33,801 bases of DNA from Gammaproteobacteria bacterium (GCA_019747795.1 JAIEQK010000096.1:1-33801); one strand, 5' to 3'; shown: positions 19,087 through 27,226, counted from the first letter of the stretch. Notes: generated from the sequence alone by a model not told the origin. Numbers and translations are program-made.

Positions 19087-19941
19087 TCAGGGCGAGCCGG
19101 CCGCGCCCACCGGCACGCGGCACACCTCGACCCGCGCGAGCCGCTTGCCCGAGGCGACGTCCTCGAGAGCGCCGTCGAAGGTCAGGCCGAAGAAGGTGTG
19201 ACCGTCCGCGCCGCCGAGATTGCAAGCCACCGCGCGCTTGTCGCCAGTGCTGATCACGTCCAGCACTTCCCCGCCCTCAGCCACCCGCACGAACTCGCCG
19301 GTCATGAAGGACGACACCCACACCGCGCCCGACGCGTCCAGGCAGATACCGTCCGGGGTGCGTTCGCCGAGCGCGGCCCACACCCGCCGGCCGGACAAGC
19401 TGCCATCGGCCGCGCGATCGAAGGCGGTGAGCTTGTGCCCGAAGGTCTCGGCGATGATCAGCGTGCCGCCGTCGGGGGTGATCACCGCGCCGTTCGGGAA
19501 TTCGAGGCCATCGGCGACGACCTTGCACTGCCCGGTGGGCGTCACCATGATGAGTTCCGCGGTCTTCGGCTCGGCGTGGTTCAAAAGGTCGTAGCCGAAG
19601 TTGCCGACGTAGATGTTCCCGTCGCGATCGCACACCGTGTCGTTGATGTCGTGCTCGACCAGGCCGGACAGGTCGGCGTAGGTGCTGAGCGCGCCATCGG
19701 GCCCCACCAGCTTGAGCCGCCGGTCGGCCATGGAGACGATCACCACGCGACCGTCGGGCAGGAAGTTGATGCCGGAGGGACGCTCGGGCATGGTCGCGAC
19801 CTTGGTGCGCTTGCCGGCCTCGGACAGCGTGTACACCGTGTGCGCCCACATATCCGACAGCCATAGCTGGCCGCCGTGCCAGCGCGGTCCTTCGAGAAAC
19901 ACGAAATCGTCGGCCAGCGTTTCCAGAGTGTAATTCGCCAT
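19087..19941 (-). CDS. SMP-30/gluconolactonase/LRE family protein
   Basis: A 284-residue six-bladed beta-propeller of the SMP-30/gluconolactonase family. The metal-site signatures are present: Glu in FVFLEGPRWHGG near residue 18, the Asn in GLEFPNGAVITPDGGTLIIA, and Asp in PDGICLDASGAVWVS. Members hydrolyse sugar lactones or related esters with a divalent metal. No signal peptide is seen. The substrate cannot be read from the sequence. GGGGAGAG precedes the ATG. It is the last gene of a minus-strand group with the zinc-ribbon and nitroreductase genes upstream, separated by 88 bp, and it converges on the REC-PP2C gene. Confidence 0.88.
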   Translation of the reverse strand: MANYTLETLADDFVFLEGPRWHGGQLWLSDMWAHTVYTLSEAGKRTKVATMPERPSGINFLPDGRVVIVSMADRRLKLVGPDGALSTYADLSGLVEHDINDTVCDRDGNIYVGNFGYDLLNHAEPKTAELIMVTPTGQCKVVADGLEFPNGAVITPDGGTLIIAETFGHKLTAFDRAADGSLSGRRVWAALGERTPDGICLDASGAVWVSSFMTGEFVRVAEGGEVLDVISTGDKRAVACNLGGADGHTFFGLTFDGALEDVASGKRLARVEVCRVPVGAAGSP

Positions 19942-20029
19942 TGCTCTCCCCTCGTCGTGATGTGCCCGGCCCGCGCCGGCGTTCGGGCAAAGCTAGCAAG
20001 ACGGCTCGCGCCCTGCCAGCGTGAGCGCG

Positions 20030-20413
20030 TCAGGACTCGTCGAGACCGAAGAGCTTGTCGAGTTCGCTGCGATTGCGGGCCGCGTCGGTGCTGGGCGCGG
20101 TGGACGCCGCACCGCCGAACAGCTGCTCGAGTTCGGCCCGCGCGCGGGCCTGGGCGTCGTCCTCACCGCCGCGCCAGGCGCGCGGCGAGGCCTTGAAGTA
20201 GTCGCAGTAGTTGGCGCGTTCCTTGTTGGAGACCGCGGTCGCGACGGTCTCCTCGCAGGCGTCGGCCACCGACGGATTGTAGAAGCCGCACATGCGGCAG
20301 ACGTGCAGATCGGCGTTGCAGGCGGCGCAGGTCTCGGCGCTGCGGAGCGGCAGCACGTCCAGGGCGATCGCCACGCCGCAGCGCCAGCACTTGAGATCGC
20401 TCGCGCGGCTCAC
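20030..20413 (-). CDS. Small zinc-ribbon protein with repeated ELxxLFG tail, unknown function
   Basis: 127 residues, not recognised beyond a zinc-ribbon style. Cysteines come as CWRC (about 9-12), CAAC (about 29-32), CRMC (about 39-42) and single Cys at about 53 and 69, enough for two zinc sites. CRMCGFYNPSVADACEE and NYCDYFKASPRAW are the most distinctive stretches. The C-terminal third is acidic and carries two copies of one motif, RAELEQLFGG and RSELDKLFGLDES, each looking like a short peptide ligand. The start is a GTG at 20413, 5 bp after the nitroreductase stop, so it is probably coupled to it. Conserved hypothetical proteins of this type exist in proteobacteria; I give no function. Confidence 0.75.
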   Translation of the reverse strand: MSRASDLKCWRCGVAIALDVLPLRSAETCAACNADLHVCRMCGFYNPSVADACEETVATAVSNKERANYCDYFKASPRAWRGGEDDAQARARAELEQLFGGAASTAPSTDAARNRSELDKLFGLDES

Positions 20414-20418
20414 GGTCG

Positions 20419-21042
20419 TCAGGCGCCGAGCGCGGGGCCGTCCATGGTCTCGAGGCGCACCACCTCGGACACGGGACGGCGATAGCCGCGCGGCAGGAGG
20501 GCCTCGGTCACGGCGCGCCCGAGGGTCACCATCATGACCGGCACGCTGGTCGGCGCCAGCGCCAGCAGGGACGCGACCTTGGCCGCGTCGAAGCCGATCA
20601 TCGGGCCGCTGTCCCAGCCACGATTGCGCGCCGCGTACATGAGGCTCATGGCGGCGAGCGCGCCGCTGCGAATGGCTTCTTCGCGCTGCAACCCGGCGCG
20701 CTCGTGGTAGACGCCCTTGATCATGGGCACGTACTTGTCACGCGTGGCGGCGGGTTCGGCGGCGTAGATGCGGTCGGCGTCTTCATGGGCGTCGAGTCGT
20801 CCGCACACCAGTACCAGCGCCGCGCACTGCTCGACCTGTGCCTGGCCGTAGCAGAGTCCGCGCAGCGCCTGCTTGCGCGCCGCGTCGCGCACCACCACGA
20901 ACTGCCAGTGCTGAAGGTTGAACGAGCTCGGGCTCAGGACCACCTCGGCGAAGAGGGCCTCGAGCTCGGCATCATCGATGCGCGTGTCCGGCGCGTACAC
21001 CCGCACGCTGCGGCGCGCCCGCGCGAGATCCGAGAATTCCAT
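20419..21042 (-). CDS. Nitroreductase family FMN oxidoreductase
   Basis: A 207-residue nitroreductase fold protein. It opens FSDLARARRSVRVYAPDTRI, the family's FMN-phosphate-binding Arg/Ser cluster, followed by LSPSSFNLQHWQFVVV, where the first flavin contacts lie, and GWDSGPMIGFDAAKVASLLA near the C-terminus, the usual last FMN-binding segment. These flavoenzymes reduce nitro-compounds, quinones or enals with NAD(P)H; the natural substrate is unknown. AGGAGG lies before the ATG. It starts 26 bp after the DadA-type gene and ends 5 bp before the zinc-ribbon gene, so a three-gene operon is likely. Confidence 0.9.
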   Translation of the reverse strand: MEFSDLARARRSVRVYAPDTRIDDAELEALFAEVVLSPSSFNLQHWQFVVVRDAARKQALRGLCYGQAQVEQCAALVLVCGRLDAHEDADRIYAAEPAATRDKYVPMIKGVYHERAGLQREEAIRSGALAAMSLMYAARNRGWDSGPMIGFDAAKVASLLALAPTSVPVMMVTLGRAVTEALLPRGYRRPVSEVVRLETMDGPALGA

Positions 21043-21067
21043 CGTGCGCCTCCTCTCTCCTGGCCGC

Positions 21068-22330
21068 TCAGCCGAAACGCGCCAGGCGGTAGTCTTCCGC
21101 CGGGATCTCGGTGCGGGCCAGCATGATGTCGTCGGCGACCAATTTACCGGCGCCGGGCGCCATGGTCCAACCGAGATGGCCGTGGCCGGTGTTGAGATAC
21201 AAGCCGCGCACCGACGTGCGGCCCATGATGCCGACGCCGTCGGGACTCATGGGACGCAGGCCCGTCCATTCGCTGCACTGGCGCGCGTCGACCTCGCCGC
21301 CTTCGTCGGGATAGATGTGGCGCAGGAGCGCATAGAGGTTGGCGATGCGACTCGGGGTGAGCGCACTGTCGAAGCCCGCGAACTCGGCGGTGCCCGCCAC
21401 GCGCAGTTGATCACCGAGCGGACAGACCGCGGCGTGGAAATGCTCGTCGATCACCGGGAGGCGCGGCTTCACCCGCCAGTGCTGCATGGGCACGGTGAGC
21501 GAATAGCCCTTGATCGGCTGCACCGGCACGCTGAGCCCGGCGCTCGCCGCGAGCCGCGGGCTGTGGCTCGCGGCCGCGAGCACCACCGCGTCCGCGCGCT
21601 CCACCGCGCCGTCGACCATGAGGCCGTCGACCGCGCCGCCCGCGAGCAGCACGCGCTCCGCCGTGGTCTCGAAACGTAGCTCGACGCCCGCGGCCTGCGC
21701 CTGCTCGGCGAGCGCGCGACAGAAGCGATGCGCGTCGCCCGAGACATCGTCGGGGAAGTGGATGCCACCGGACAGTCGTGAAGCCACCGGCCCCAGCGCC
21801 GGTTCCAGCGCCACCACGCCGGCCGCGTCCTGGATGCTGTAACGGATGTCGAAGTCGCGACAGCGCTCGGCGAACAGCGCGGCGGTATCGAGTTCCGCCT
21901 GCGTGCGATAGACCTTGAGCGTGCCGAGCGCCGCGCGCTCGTAATCCAAACCGAGCGGCGCGAGGTGCTCGGCCAGCACGGTCAGCGAGTAGTCGGCCAG
22001 CCGCGCGTTCCTGGCCACCGCATCGAGATAACGCGGCAGCGAAGAATTGCGGAAGAAGCGCCACGACCAGCCCAGCATGCGCGGCAGCGCGCGCGGGCGG
22101 ATCAGGAGCGCGGCGTCCTCGCGCCCGAGCATGCGCAGCGCCTGCCACAGCACGCCGGGTTCGTTCCAGGGATTCGCCTGGCTCGCGTGCAGCATGCCGC
22201 CGTTGGCGAAGCTGGTCTCCATGCCGGGCCCTGCCTGACGCTCGATGACCTGCACTTCCGCGCCGTGGCGGCGCAGGAACCAGGCGGTGGTGAGTCCGAG
22301 CAGCCCGGCGCCGACGATCAGCACGCGCAT
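21068..22330 (-). CDS. dadA: FAD-dependent D-amino acid dehydrogenase, DadA type
   Basis: The 420-residue protein begins with an FAD Rossmann motif (VLIVGAGLLGLTTAWFLRRHG) and continues with the DAO-family blocks ETSFANGGMLHASQANPW, WSWRFFRNSS and DVSGDAHRFCRALAEQAQ. The C-terminal signature is WTGLRPMSPDGVGIMGR and LYLNTGHGHLGWTMAPGAGK, which closes over the flavin. Length and motifs match DadA small-subunit enzymes (about 415-435 residues), which oxidise D-alanine and other D-amino acids at the membrane and feed electrons to the quinone pool. A closely related amine oxidase cannot be excluded. It lies downstream of btuB but a strong hairpin separates the two, so it probably has its own promoter within 22331-22418. 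Confidence 0.87.
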   Translation of the reverse strand: MRVLIVGAGLLGLTTAWFLRRHGAEVQVIERQAGPGMETSFANGGMLHASQANPWNEPGVLWQALRMLGREDAALLIRPRALPRMLGWSWRFFRNSSLPRYLDAVARNARLADYSLTVLAEHLAPLGLDYERAALGTLKVYRTQAELDTAALFAERCRDFDIRYSIQDAAGVVALEPALGPVASRLSGGIHFPDDVSGDAHRFCRALAEQAQAAGVELRFETTAERVLLAGGAVDGLMVDGAVERADAVVLAAASHSPRLAASAGLSVPVQPIKGYSLTVPMQHWRVKPRLPVIDEHFHAAVCPLGDQLRVAGTAEFAGFDSALTPSRIANLYALLRHIYPDEGGEVDARQCSEWTGLRPMSPDGVGIMGRTSVRGLYLNTGHGHLGWTMAPGAGKLVADDIMLARTEIPAEDYRLARFG

Positions 22331-22418
22331 GAGGTTGAAGCCTGGTGGGTGAGAAGGATCGGATCTTCGGGAGAGCGGCGGCGAATTGCAACGCGCGCCG
22401 CGAGACCGCGGTACGCCG

Positions 22419-22446
22419 CACGGGCCGGCCTCGCGGCCGGCCCGTG
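22419..22446 (-). terminator. Perfect GC hairpin at the end of btuB
   Basis: CACGGGCCGGCC (22419-22430) pairs with GGCCGGCCCGTG (22435-22446), a 12-bp perfect stem with a 4-nt loop, 8 bp past the btuB stop. No T-run follows on either strand. It probably stops or pauses polymerase, or protects the btuB mRNA 3' end. Confidence 0.6.
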
Positions 22447-22454
22447 GCGCGAGA

Positions 22455-24407
22455 TCAGGGCAGGTCGTAGGCGAGCTTCACGCCCGCGTAAACGCCGATG
22501 CCCGGCACGCGGTAGCCGAGGATTTCCTCGTAGCGCGAGTCGAGCAGGTTCTCGAAGCGCGTGTAGACCTCCAGTTCGCGCGTCACGTCGTAGGCGAACG
22601 TGGCGCCGACGCTGGTGAACTCGTCGAGACGCACGCGCTGCTGCTGAAAGGTCGGCGCCAGGAAGCCGAGATCCTCGCGACGGCCGGCATGGTTGAACCA
22701 CGCAGAGGCGCGCAGCCGACCGTCTAGCCCCGACCAGTCCAAGGTGCCGTTCACCAGGTGGCGCGGGCGGCGCACTTCATCCTTGCGCAGGCCGGTCACG
22801 CGATCGATCTCAGTGGCGTCGAGATAGGTGTAACCGCCGCCGAGCGCGAGATTCCAGGGCAGGCGCAGGCGGTAGGCGAGTTCCACACCGCTGCGCCGGC
22901 TGGTGCCGTCCTGGTTGACGGCCGTGGCCGTTGCGCCGGTCGCGTCGACGAAGTAACCGAAGATCTCGTCCTCGAGCCGTTCATGGAAGTAGCTCGCGGT
23001 CAGACGCAGACGCTCGGCGAACAGCGCCTGCGTGAGTCCGAGCTCCCAGCCGCGCGACCGCTCGGGCTTCAGGCCGGCGTTGCCGACGAAGGTCGGCCCG
23101 AACTGACCGCCCGAGGAGTAACCGAAGCGCTCGAGAAAGGTCGGCGCCTTCTGACCCGTGCCGTAGGAGAAGTTGAACGCCGTGCCGGTCGGCTCGAAAC
23201 GCCACACGGCAGCCGCGCGCCAGGTGGTGACGTCGCGAAAATCGCTGTTGAAGTCGTGGCGCACGCTCGCGGACAGGCCGAGCGCGTACGGCAGATCGAC
23301 GCGGTACTCGCCCACCAGCCCGGTGGCGTCCATGCCGCGTTCCTGGTTCGGATCGCCGAAGGGCGTGACCGCCGCGCGCTGCTCGAAACGATCGTGCTCG
23401 TGATCGAGGGCGAGCGTCGCGCTATGGCGCGAGGGCAGCGCGCCCTGGAGTTCGAACAGGAAGGTGCTCTGGTAGGTGAGCTCGTAGCGCTCACCCTCGG
23501 TGGAACTGTCCTGGAACACCGCCGGGTCGACGTTGTCATTGCCGGTCGCGGTCCAGTTGCCGTCCAGCTGCTGCAGCCAGTGCCCGTCGGCCAGCGCGAG
23601 CTTGGCGTGGGCCCCGAGGTAGCGCTGGTAGGTGTCGGCTGTCCCAGGGCTGTCGGTCGGCACCCCGGTGATGAAGTCGGTGTCGACCTGGTTGAAACTC
23701 TCGACGTTGCGCATGGTGAGCGCGAGGTCGAGCGCCTCGTTGACCTTGAAGCCGGAATTCAGGTTGACGGTGGTGGCATGGTAACCATCGTCCTCGTCGC
23801 CGCTACGCGCGAGGTTGGCGCCGGCGGTGGAGAGGTGATTGAAGCCCACCCGCACCTGTCCGCGGCCGCGGGCGAAGCCGAGACTCGCGCGCTCCTGGTG
23901 GGTGCCGAAGGCACCGCCCTCGAAGCCCGCCTCGACCCTGGGCGTACTGCCGGCCTTGCGCGTGATGACATTGATCACGCCCGCCAGCGCGTCAGAGCCC
24001 CACAGCGAACTCTGTGGGCCACGCACCACCTCGATGCGCTCGATGTCGGCGGTGGACAGGTTGCCGAACTCGAACTCGTCGTTGCCGGCGAGATCGTTGG
24101 CCTCGACGCCGTCGATCATCACCATCACGTGGTTGCCTTCCGCGCCGCGCATGCGCAGCTGGGTCTGCTTGCCGACGCCACCGGCGTTGCTGAGCATGAC
24201 ACCGGGCACGTGACGCAGGAGATCGGTGGCGAACTGGGCCTGGCGAAAATCGAAGGTCGAGCGGTCGATGACCGTCACCGCCGAGCCGACGCGCCCCAGC
24301 GTACTGGGCGTGCGTGAACCCGACACAAGTACCGTGTCGAGATATTCGTCAGCGGCGAAAGCGCCAGCGGGCAGCGCGAGCGCCGCCAAGAACAGGGATC
24401 TGAACAT
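22455..24407 (-). CDS. btuB: TonB-dependent vitamin B12 outer-membrane receptor BtuB
   Basis: A 650-residue TonB-dependent transporter. A signal peptide (MFRSLFLAALALPAGAFAA) is followed by a TonB box region (DTVLVSGSR), the plug domain (TDLLRHVPGVMLSNAGG, LRMRGAEGNHVMVMIDGVEA, IERIEVVRGPQSSLWGSDAL) and a 22-strand-size barrel that ends in DSRYEEILGYRVPGIGVYAG and a short final strand (VKLAYDLP). Size and plug sequence fit BtuB (about 600-650). The upstream RNA is a cobalamin riboswitch, which strongly supports a corrinoid substrate. It should be repressed when B12 is plentiful. No btuF/C/D genes are in the window. Confidence 0.93.
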   Translation of the reverse strand: MFRSLFLAALALPAGAFAADEYLDTVLVSGSRTPSTLGRVGSAVTVIDRSTFDFRQAQFATDLLRHVPGVMLSNAGGVGKQTQLRMRGAEGNHVMVMIDGVEANDLAGNDEFEFGNLSTADIERIEVVRGPQSSLWGSDALAGVINVITRKAGSTPRVEAGFEGGAFGTHQERASLGFARGRGQVRVGFNHLSTAGANLARSGDEDDGYHATTVNLNSGFKVNEALDLALTMRNVESFNQVDTDFITGVPTDSPGTADTYQRYLGAHAKLALADGHWLQQLDGNWTATGNDNVDPAVFQDSSTEGERYELTYQSTFLFELQGALPSRHSATLALDHEHDRFEQRAAVTPFGDPNQERGMDATGLVGEYRVDLPYALGLSASVRHDFNSDFRDVTTWRAAAVWRFEPTGTAFNFSYGTGQKAPTFLERFGYSSGGQFGPTFVGNAGLKPERSRGWELGLTQALFAERLRLTASYFHERLEDEIFGYFVDATGATATAVNQDGTSRRSGVELAYRLRLPWNLALGGGYTYLDATEIDRVTGLRKDEVRRPRHLVNGTLDWSGLDGRLRASAWFNHAGRREDLGFLAPTFQQQRVRLDEFTSVGATFAYDVTRELEVYTRFENLLDSRYEEILGYRVPGIGVYAGVKLAYDLP

Positions 24408-24559
24408 GTACGTCTCCCGAACCGGCCCGACCCCGGGCCCGTTCCGTTCGAGAGTCGCGTGGTGCAGCGAAACGGAGAGGATGCGCTCCCCTGGTTCCCG
24501 ATCGGCCCACCGCGACTCGGCAACGGCACGTCGTGGCTGGCACGGCGCGCCATGGAGTG
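24408..24559 (-). promoter_or_regulatory. btuB leader between riboswitch and start codon
   Basis: These 152 bp link the aptamer to btuB and should hold the expression platform. Just before the ribosome site (GGGAG, about 24415-24419), minus-strand GGGCC segments can pair across a GGGGTC loop (about 24420-24442), a plausible sequestering or terminating hairpin. No T-run follows it, so control of translation is more likely than intrinsic termination. No gene is seen here. Confidence 0.4.
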
Positions 24560-24765
24560 CAGGGCCGGTCTCCGGGCTCGCGAGCTACGCGGTTGTTGGC
24601 CGCGGCGCCTGCTCCGTCTTCCCATGCTCGCGCACAGTGACTTCGTGGAGCGGCGTGACTCGCCTACCGTTGCGGGGGCAGCATCGGCTTGGCAGCGACT
24701 CGCAGGTCGTGCGCACCGATTTCCCGTTTCACCCCTGGGCCGAGCGGCCGCGGGGCACCTTGCAC
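24560..24765 (-). ncRNA. Cobalamin (AdoCbl) riboswitch of btuB
   Basis: Read on the minus strand from about 24765: the opening GGTGCC, then GGTGAAACGGGAA and AATCGGTGCG; the conserved GCTGCCCCCGCAACGGTA (complement of about 24668-24685); GTCACTGTGCG; GCATGGGAAGACGG; and finally the B12 box AGCCCGGAGACCGGCC (complement of 24563-24578). These occur in the order and spacing of the Rfam cobalamin aptamer, including the core C-rich loop and the L5-L13 kissing elements. It lies 150 nt ahead of btuB on the same strand. Ends are approximate by about 10 nt. Confidence 0.93.
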
Positions 24766-24830
24766 CGGATGTCGCAGGCTTCGCACCTGCATGCCGCTCA
24801 CGCGGTAGTGACTTCTTGTCCGGCTCGAGT

Positions 24831-24855
24831 CCGCGGCCGGTTGCGCCGGCCGCGG
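24831..24855 (-). terminator. GC hairpin downstream of the HU gene (distal)
   Basis: CCGCGGCCGG (24831-24840) pairs perfectly with CCGGCCGCGG (24846-24855) around a 5-nt loop. It is the second of two hairpins between the HU stop and the btuB riboswitch. It has no T-run. It probably insulates the riboswitch transcript from HU transcription. Confidence 0.5.
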
Positions 24856-24867
24856 CTCTCGCCCGTC

Positions 24868-24889
24868 GCGCGCGGCATCAACCGCGCGC
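24868..24889 (-). terminator. GC hairpin downstream of the HU gene (proximal)
   Basis: GCGCGCGG (24868-24875) pairs with CCGCGCGC (24882-24889) around a 6-nt loop, starting 6 bp past the HU stop on the minus strand. No T-run follows. Together with 24831-24855 it forms a tandem 3' structure. Confidence 0.5.
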
Positions 24890-24895
24890 AGGTCC

Positions 24896-25231
24896 TCAGG
24901 CGACGGCGTCCTTGATGGCCTTCATCGCTGCGGCACGCACCGACAGGCTCGCCGGACGCGCTTCGACCTTCACCATCTCGCCGGTGAAGGGGTTGCGGGC
25001 CATGCCCGCCTTGCGCGCGGCCTTCTGCACGCGGCGCAGCTTGACGCCCATTTCCGGCACGACGAACTCGCCGGAACCGTTCTTGATGAGATGACGGGTC
25101 GCCAGCGCCTTCAGCGACTGCAGCACGCCCTGCACCTGCTTCTTGGTCAGGCCGGTGTCTTCGGCCACGTGGGCGATGATCGCCGACTTGGTCTGCTTCT
25201 CCTTGATGGCGCTGGTCTTGGCTTTGCTCAT
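24896..25231 (-). CDS. HU/IHF-family DNA-binding protein
   Basis: A 111-residue histone-like protein. After a Lys-rich lead (MSKAKTSAIKEKQTKSAII) comes the HU helix pair (VAEDTGLTKKQVQGVLQSL) and the beta-arm with its signature GMARNPFTGEMVKVEARPAS, ending AAAMKAIKDAVA. HU proteins are about 90 residues; the extra length is mostly the N-terminal lead and a longer loop (RRVQKAARKAGMARNP). It should bend or coat DNA as a dimer. The ATG at 25231 is chosen because GGGAGA precedes it; the frame is open further upstream but that extension does not look like HU. It stands alone, with hairpins on its 3' side and a structured leader. Confidence 0.9.
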   Translation of the reverse strand: MSKAKTSAIKEKQTKSAIIAHVAEDTGLTKKQVQGVLQSLKALATRHLIKNGSGEFVVPEMGVKLRRVQKAARKAGMARNPFTGEMVKVEARPASLSVRAAAMKAIKDAVA

Positions 25232-25551
25232 GGTGTCTCCCTTGTCTGGTGGCAGCGTAATGGTGTGGCTGTGATCTTCGACTGATACGCAACTCTGGTG
25301 GGCGGCGAGGTCGACCCGGTCCACGGCAATGCCCGATGGTGGTTCGCTCCCGCGTCGCGGCCGCTTCATCGTCGGCTCGATTTCGCCTGCAGCAAGCAGG
25401 CGAACGCGACCGCGCTACTATAATCACCAGCACCGAAAAGGGAAGCCCTCGATCGGCGTTTTTGCCCGAATTTTCCGAGAAAATTGCGGGCGCGCTCGAT
25501 TCCGCTCGGCAATTGCCCGTGAAAACGCGTGCGACGCCCGCACGACTCTCG
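25232..25551. other. 320-bp gap between HU and the sirtuin gene
   Basis: Both flanking genes are on the minus strand. The gap holds a perfect 9-bp hairpin (25382-25404) and a minus-strand TATAGT (complement of 25417-25422) that could be the -10 of the HU promoter, with only a weak -35 17 bp further upstream. That would give a leader of about 180 nt. The segment 25425-25500 is A+T-richer than its surroundings. No gene is supported here. Confidence 0.45.
25382..25404. other. Perfect 9-bp inverted repeat in the HU upstream region
   Basis: TTCGCCTGC (25382-25390) and GCAGGCGAA (25396-25404) form a perfect stem around AGCAA. It could end the sirtuin/dehydrogenase transcript, fold in the HU leader, or be an operator near the TATAGT box. 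No T-run accompanies it. Confidence 0.4.
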
Positions 25552-26331
25552 TCAAACCTCGGCGAGCGCCGCATCCAGTGCGAGCAGGACGTCGCGCGCG
25601 CGTCCGGCGAGCCGGTGCGTGACGGCGTTGGACAAGACGGTCTGGTCCGGATTGATTTCGACCGTCACCGCGCCCGCCCGCCGCGCACGCAGCATGGGTT
25701 CGGCGATGTAGGGAAAGCCGGCGGTGGTGCCGATGGCGAGCAGCACGTCGAAGCCGCGCACGATCTCGCGTTCGTAGTTCGACAAGGCGACCTCAGGCAG
25801 CATCTCACCGAACAGCACCACGTCGGGGCGTACCAGGCCATCACACTGGGCGCAGCGCGGCGGAAGTACTTCGAGATCGAGCGCCTCGTCGCTGAAGGCG
25901 GCGCGACACGCGCAGCAGTAGCAGCGCGAGAGGTTGCCGTGCATCTCGATCACGTTGCGACTGCCCGCCTGGCGATGGAAGCCGTCGACGTTCTGCGTGA
26001 TCACCCAGGTCTCGAAACGATTGTCCCAACCGGCCAGCACACGGTGGCCGTCGTTCGGGCCCGCGCCGCGGCAGGCGCGACCGATCTGCGCGATGTACTT
26101 CCACGTCAGCGCCGGATTGCGCGCGAGCGTGTAGGCGTGGAGGATGTCCTCTATCGGCATGTTCTGCTCGACTTCGATGTCGTTGTACAGACCGCCGATG
26201 CCGCGATAGGTGGGCAGACCCGAGTCCGCCGACATGCCCGCGCCGGTGATCACCGCGACCCGTTTCGCCTGCGCGAGTCTCGCGGCCACCGCCGGCACTT
26301 CGGCGCGCCAGTCCCCCGTCACTGCGCTCAT
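25552..26331 (-). CDS. cobB: Sir2-family NAD-dependent protein deacylase
   Basis: A 259-residue sirtuin. The NAD-binding motif is GAGMSADSGLPTYRG (about 30-44), the TQNVDGFH box follows near 113-120, the catalytic His is in NVIEMHGNL, and four zinc Cys lie in CYCCAC and RCAQC, followed by VRPDVVLFGEMLP. The late motifs AIGTTAGFPYIAEP and VEINPDQT are also present. It removes acyl groups from protein lysines using NAD+. The insertion GIGGLYNDIEVEQNMP after the first motif resembles CobB-type bacterial enzymes; I cannot separate deacetylase from desuccinylase with confidence. It starts 19 bp after the dehydrogenase gene and is probably in one operon with it. Confidence 0.92.
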   Translation of the reverse strand: MSAVTGDWRAEVPAVAARLAQAKRVAVITGAGMSADSGLPTYRGIGGLYNDIEVEQNMPIEDILHAYTLARNPALTWKYIAQIGRACRGAGPNDGHRVLAGWDNRFETWVITQNVDGFHRQAGSRNVIEMHGNLSRCYCCACRAAFSDEALDLEVLPPRCAQCDGLVRPDVVLFGEMLPEVALSNYEREIVRGFDVLLAIGTTAGFPYIAEPMLRARRAGAVTVEINPDQTVLSNAVTHRLAGRARDVLLALDAALAEV

Positions 26332-26350
26332 CGTTCTGTGTCCCCCGCGT

Positions 26351-27154
26351 TCAATCGAGACTGCGCACGCGGCGCGATTCCCGCGCCGAGAGGAAGTGTA
26401 CGACGCCCACCGGGAGCCAGCGCGCGGCGCGCGCGATCAGGCGATTGACGCGGCCGGGAATGCACAGCAGCTCCCCCGCATCGCTCGCCGCGAGCGCCGC
26501 CGCGACCACCTCGTCCGCCGACATCCACAACCAGCGCGGCAGACGCGCGACCTGCGCGCGAGTGCCGGTGACATCGTGGAATTCGCTGTAGGTGAATCCG
26601 GGGCACACCGCGCACACGCCGAGACCGCGCTCCCGGTATTCGAAGGCGAGCGACTCGGACCAGCGAATCATCCAGGCCTTGCTCGCGCCGTAGAGCGTGT
26701 GACCGGCGCTACCGGGCAGCAGGCCAGCCAGCGAGGCGACGTTGATCAGCCGGCCCTGGCCCGAGCGCAACATGCCGGGCAGGAGCGCGTGGGTCAGTTC
26801 GGCGACCGAATCGATCATGACGCGCTGAAAGCGCGCGTGATCCTCCCAGGCGCTGTCCAGGTAGCGGCCGGGCACGCCGTAGCCCGCATTGTTGACCAGG
26901 CATGTCACTGGTCGGTCCTCGAGCATGCTCAGCACTTGCGGGATCGCGTCCGGCGCGCCGAGATCGACGGCAACGAGACGGGTGGACACGCGGTGGCGAG
27001 TCGCCAGTTCATGGGCGAGCGTCGCGAGGCGCTCACGACGGCGCGCGACCATCACCAGGTCGTGACCGCGCGCCGCGAGCTGACGACAGAACTCGGCACC
27101 GATGCCGGCGGACGCGCCCGTGACCAGGGCCAGGGAACGGAGCGTGGCAGTCAT
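26351..27154 (-). CDS. SDR-family short-chain dehydrogenase
   Basis: A 267-residue classical SDR. It has the cofactor motif TGASAGIG (about 12-19) with a following RRR cluster in MVARRRERL that suggests NADP preference, the NNAG motif (CLVNNAGYGVPG), the catalytic Ser in INVASLAG, and Tyr/Lys in LYGASKAWMI. After the core, a C-terminal stretch (VNRLIARAARWLPVGVVHFL) resembles the membrane-associated tail of DltE/YbbO-like SDRs. The substrate is unknown. The ATG at 27154 is the first in-frame Met giving a normal SDR N-terminus; the frame is open far upstream but only as a shadow of the divergent MFS gene. Confidence 0.9.
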   Translation of the reverse strand: MTATLRSLALVTGASAGIGAEFCRQLAARGHDLVMVARRRERLATLAHELATRHRVSTRLVAVDLGAPDAIPQVLSMLEDRPVTCLVNNAGYGVPGRYLDSAWEDHARFQRVMIDSVAELTHALLPGMLRSGQGRLINVASLAGLLPGSAGHTLYGASKAWMIRWSESLAFEYRERGLGVCAVCPGFTYSEFHDVTGTRAQVARLPRWLWMSADEVVAAALAASDAGELLCIPGRVNRLIARAARWLPVGVVHFLSARESRRVRSLD

Positions 27155-27199
27155 CGTTGCACTGTATGCCTTCGCGCCGCGAGCGCAAGCCGCGCGAGG

Positions 27200-27226
27200 T
27201 ATCGACACCGAGGACGATGATCGATA
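27200..27226. promoter_or_regulatory. Inverted repeat TATCGA-N15-TCGATA in the SDR/MFS divergent region
   Basis: TATCGA (27200-27205) and TCGATA (27221-27226) form an inverted pair in the 72-bp space between the divergent dehydrogenase and transporter genes, ending directly at the transporter ATG. It is a candidate operator for shared control. The 6-bp arms are short and may be chance. Confidence 0.25.

Noticed and set aside
25418-25424. Plus-strand TATAAT as a promoter
   Set aside because: No plus-strand gene follows (it would read antisense into the sirtuin gene) and no -35 box is placed for it. The minus-strand TATAGT reading is slightly better but also weak.
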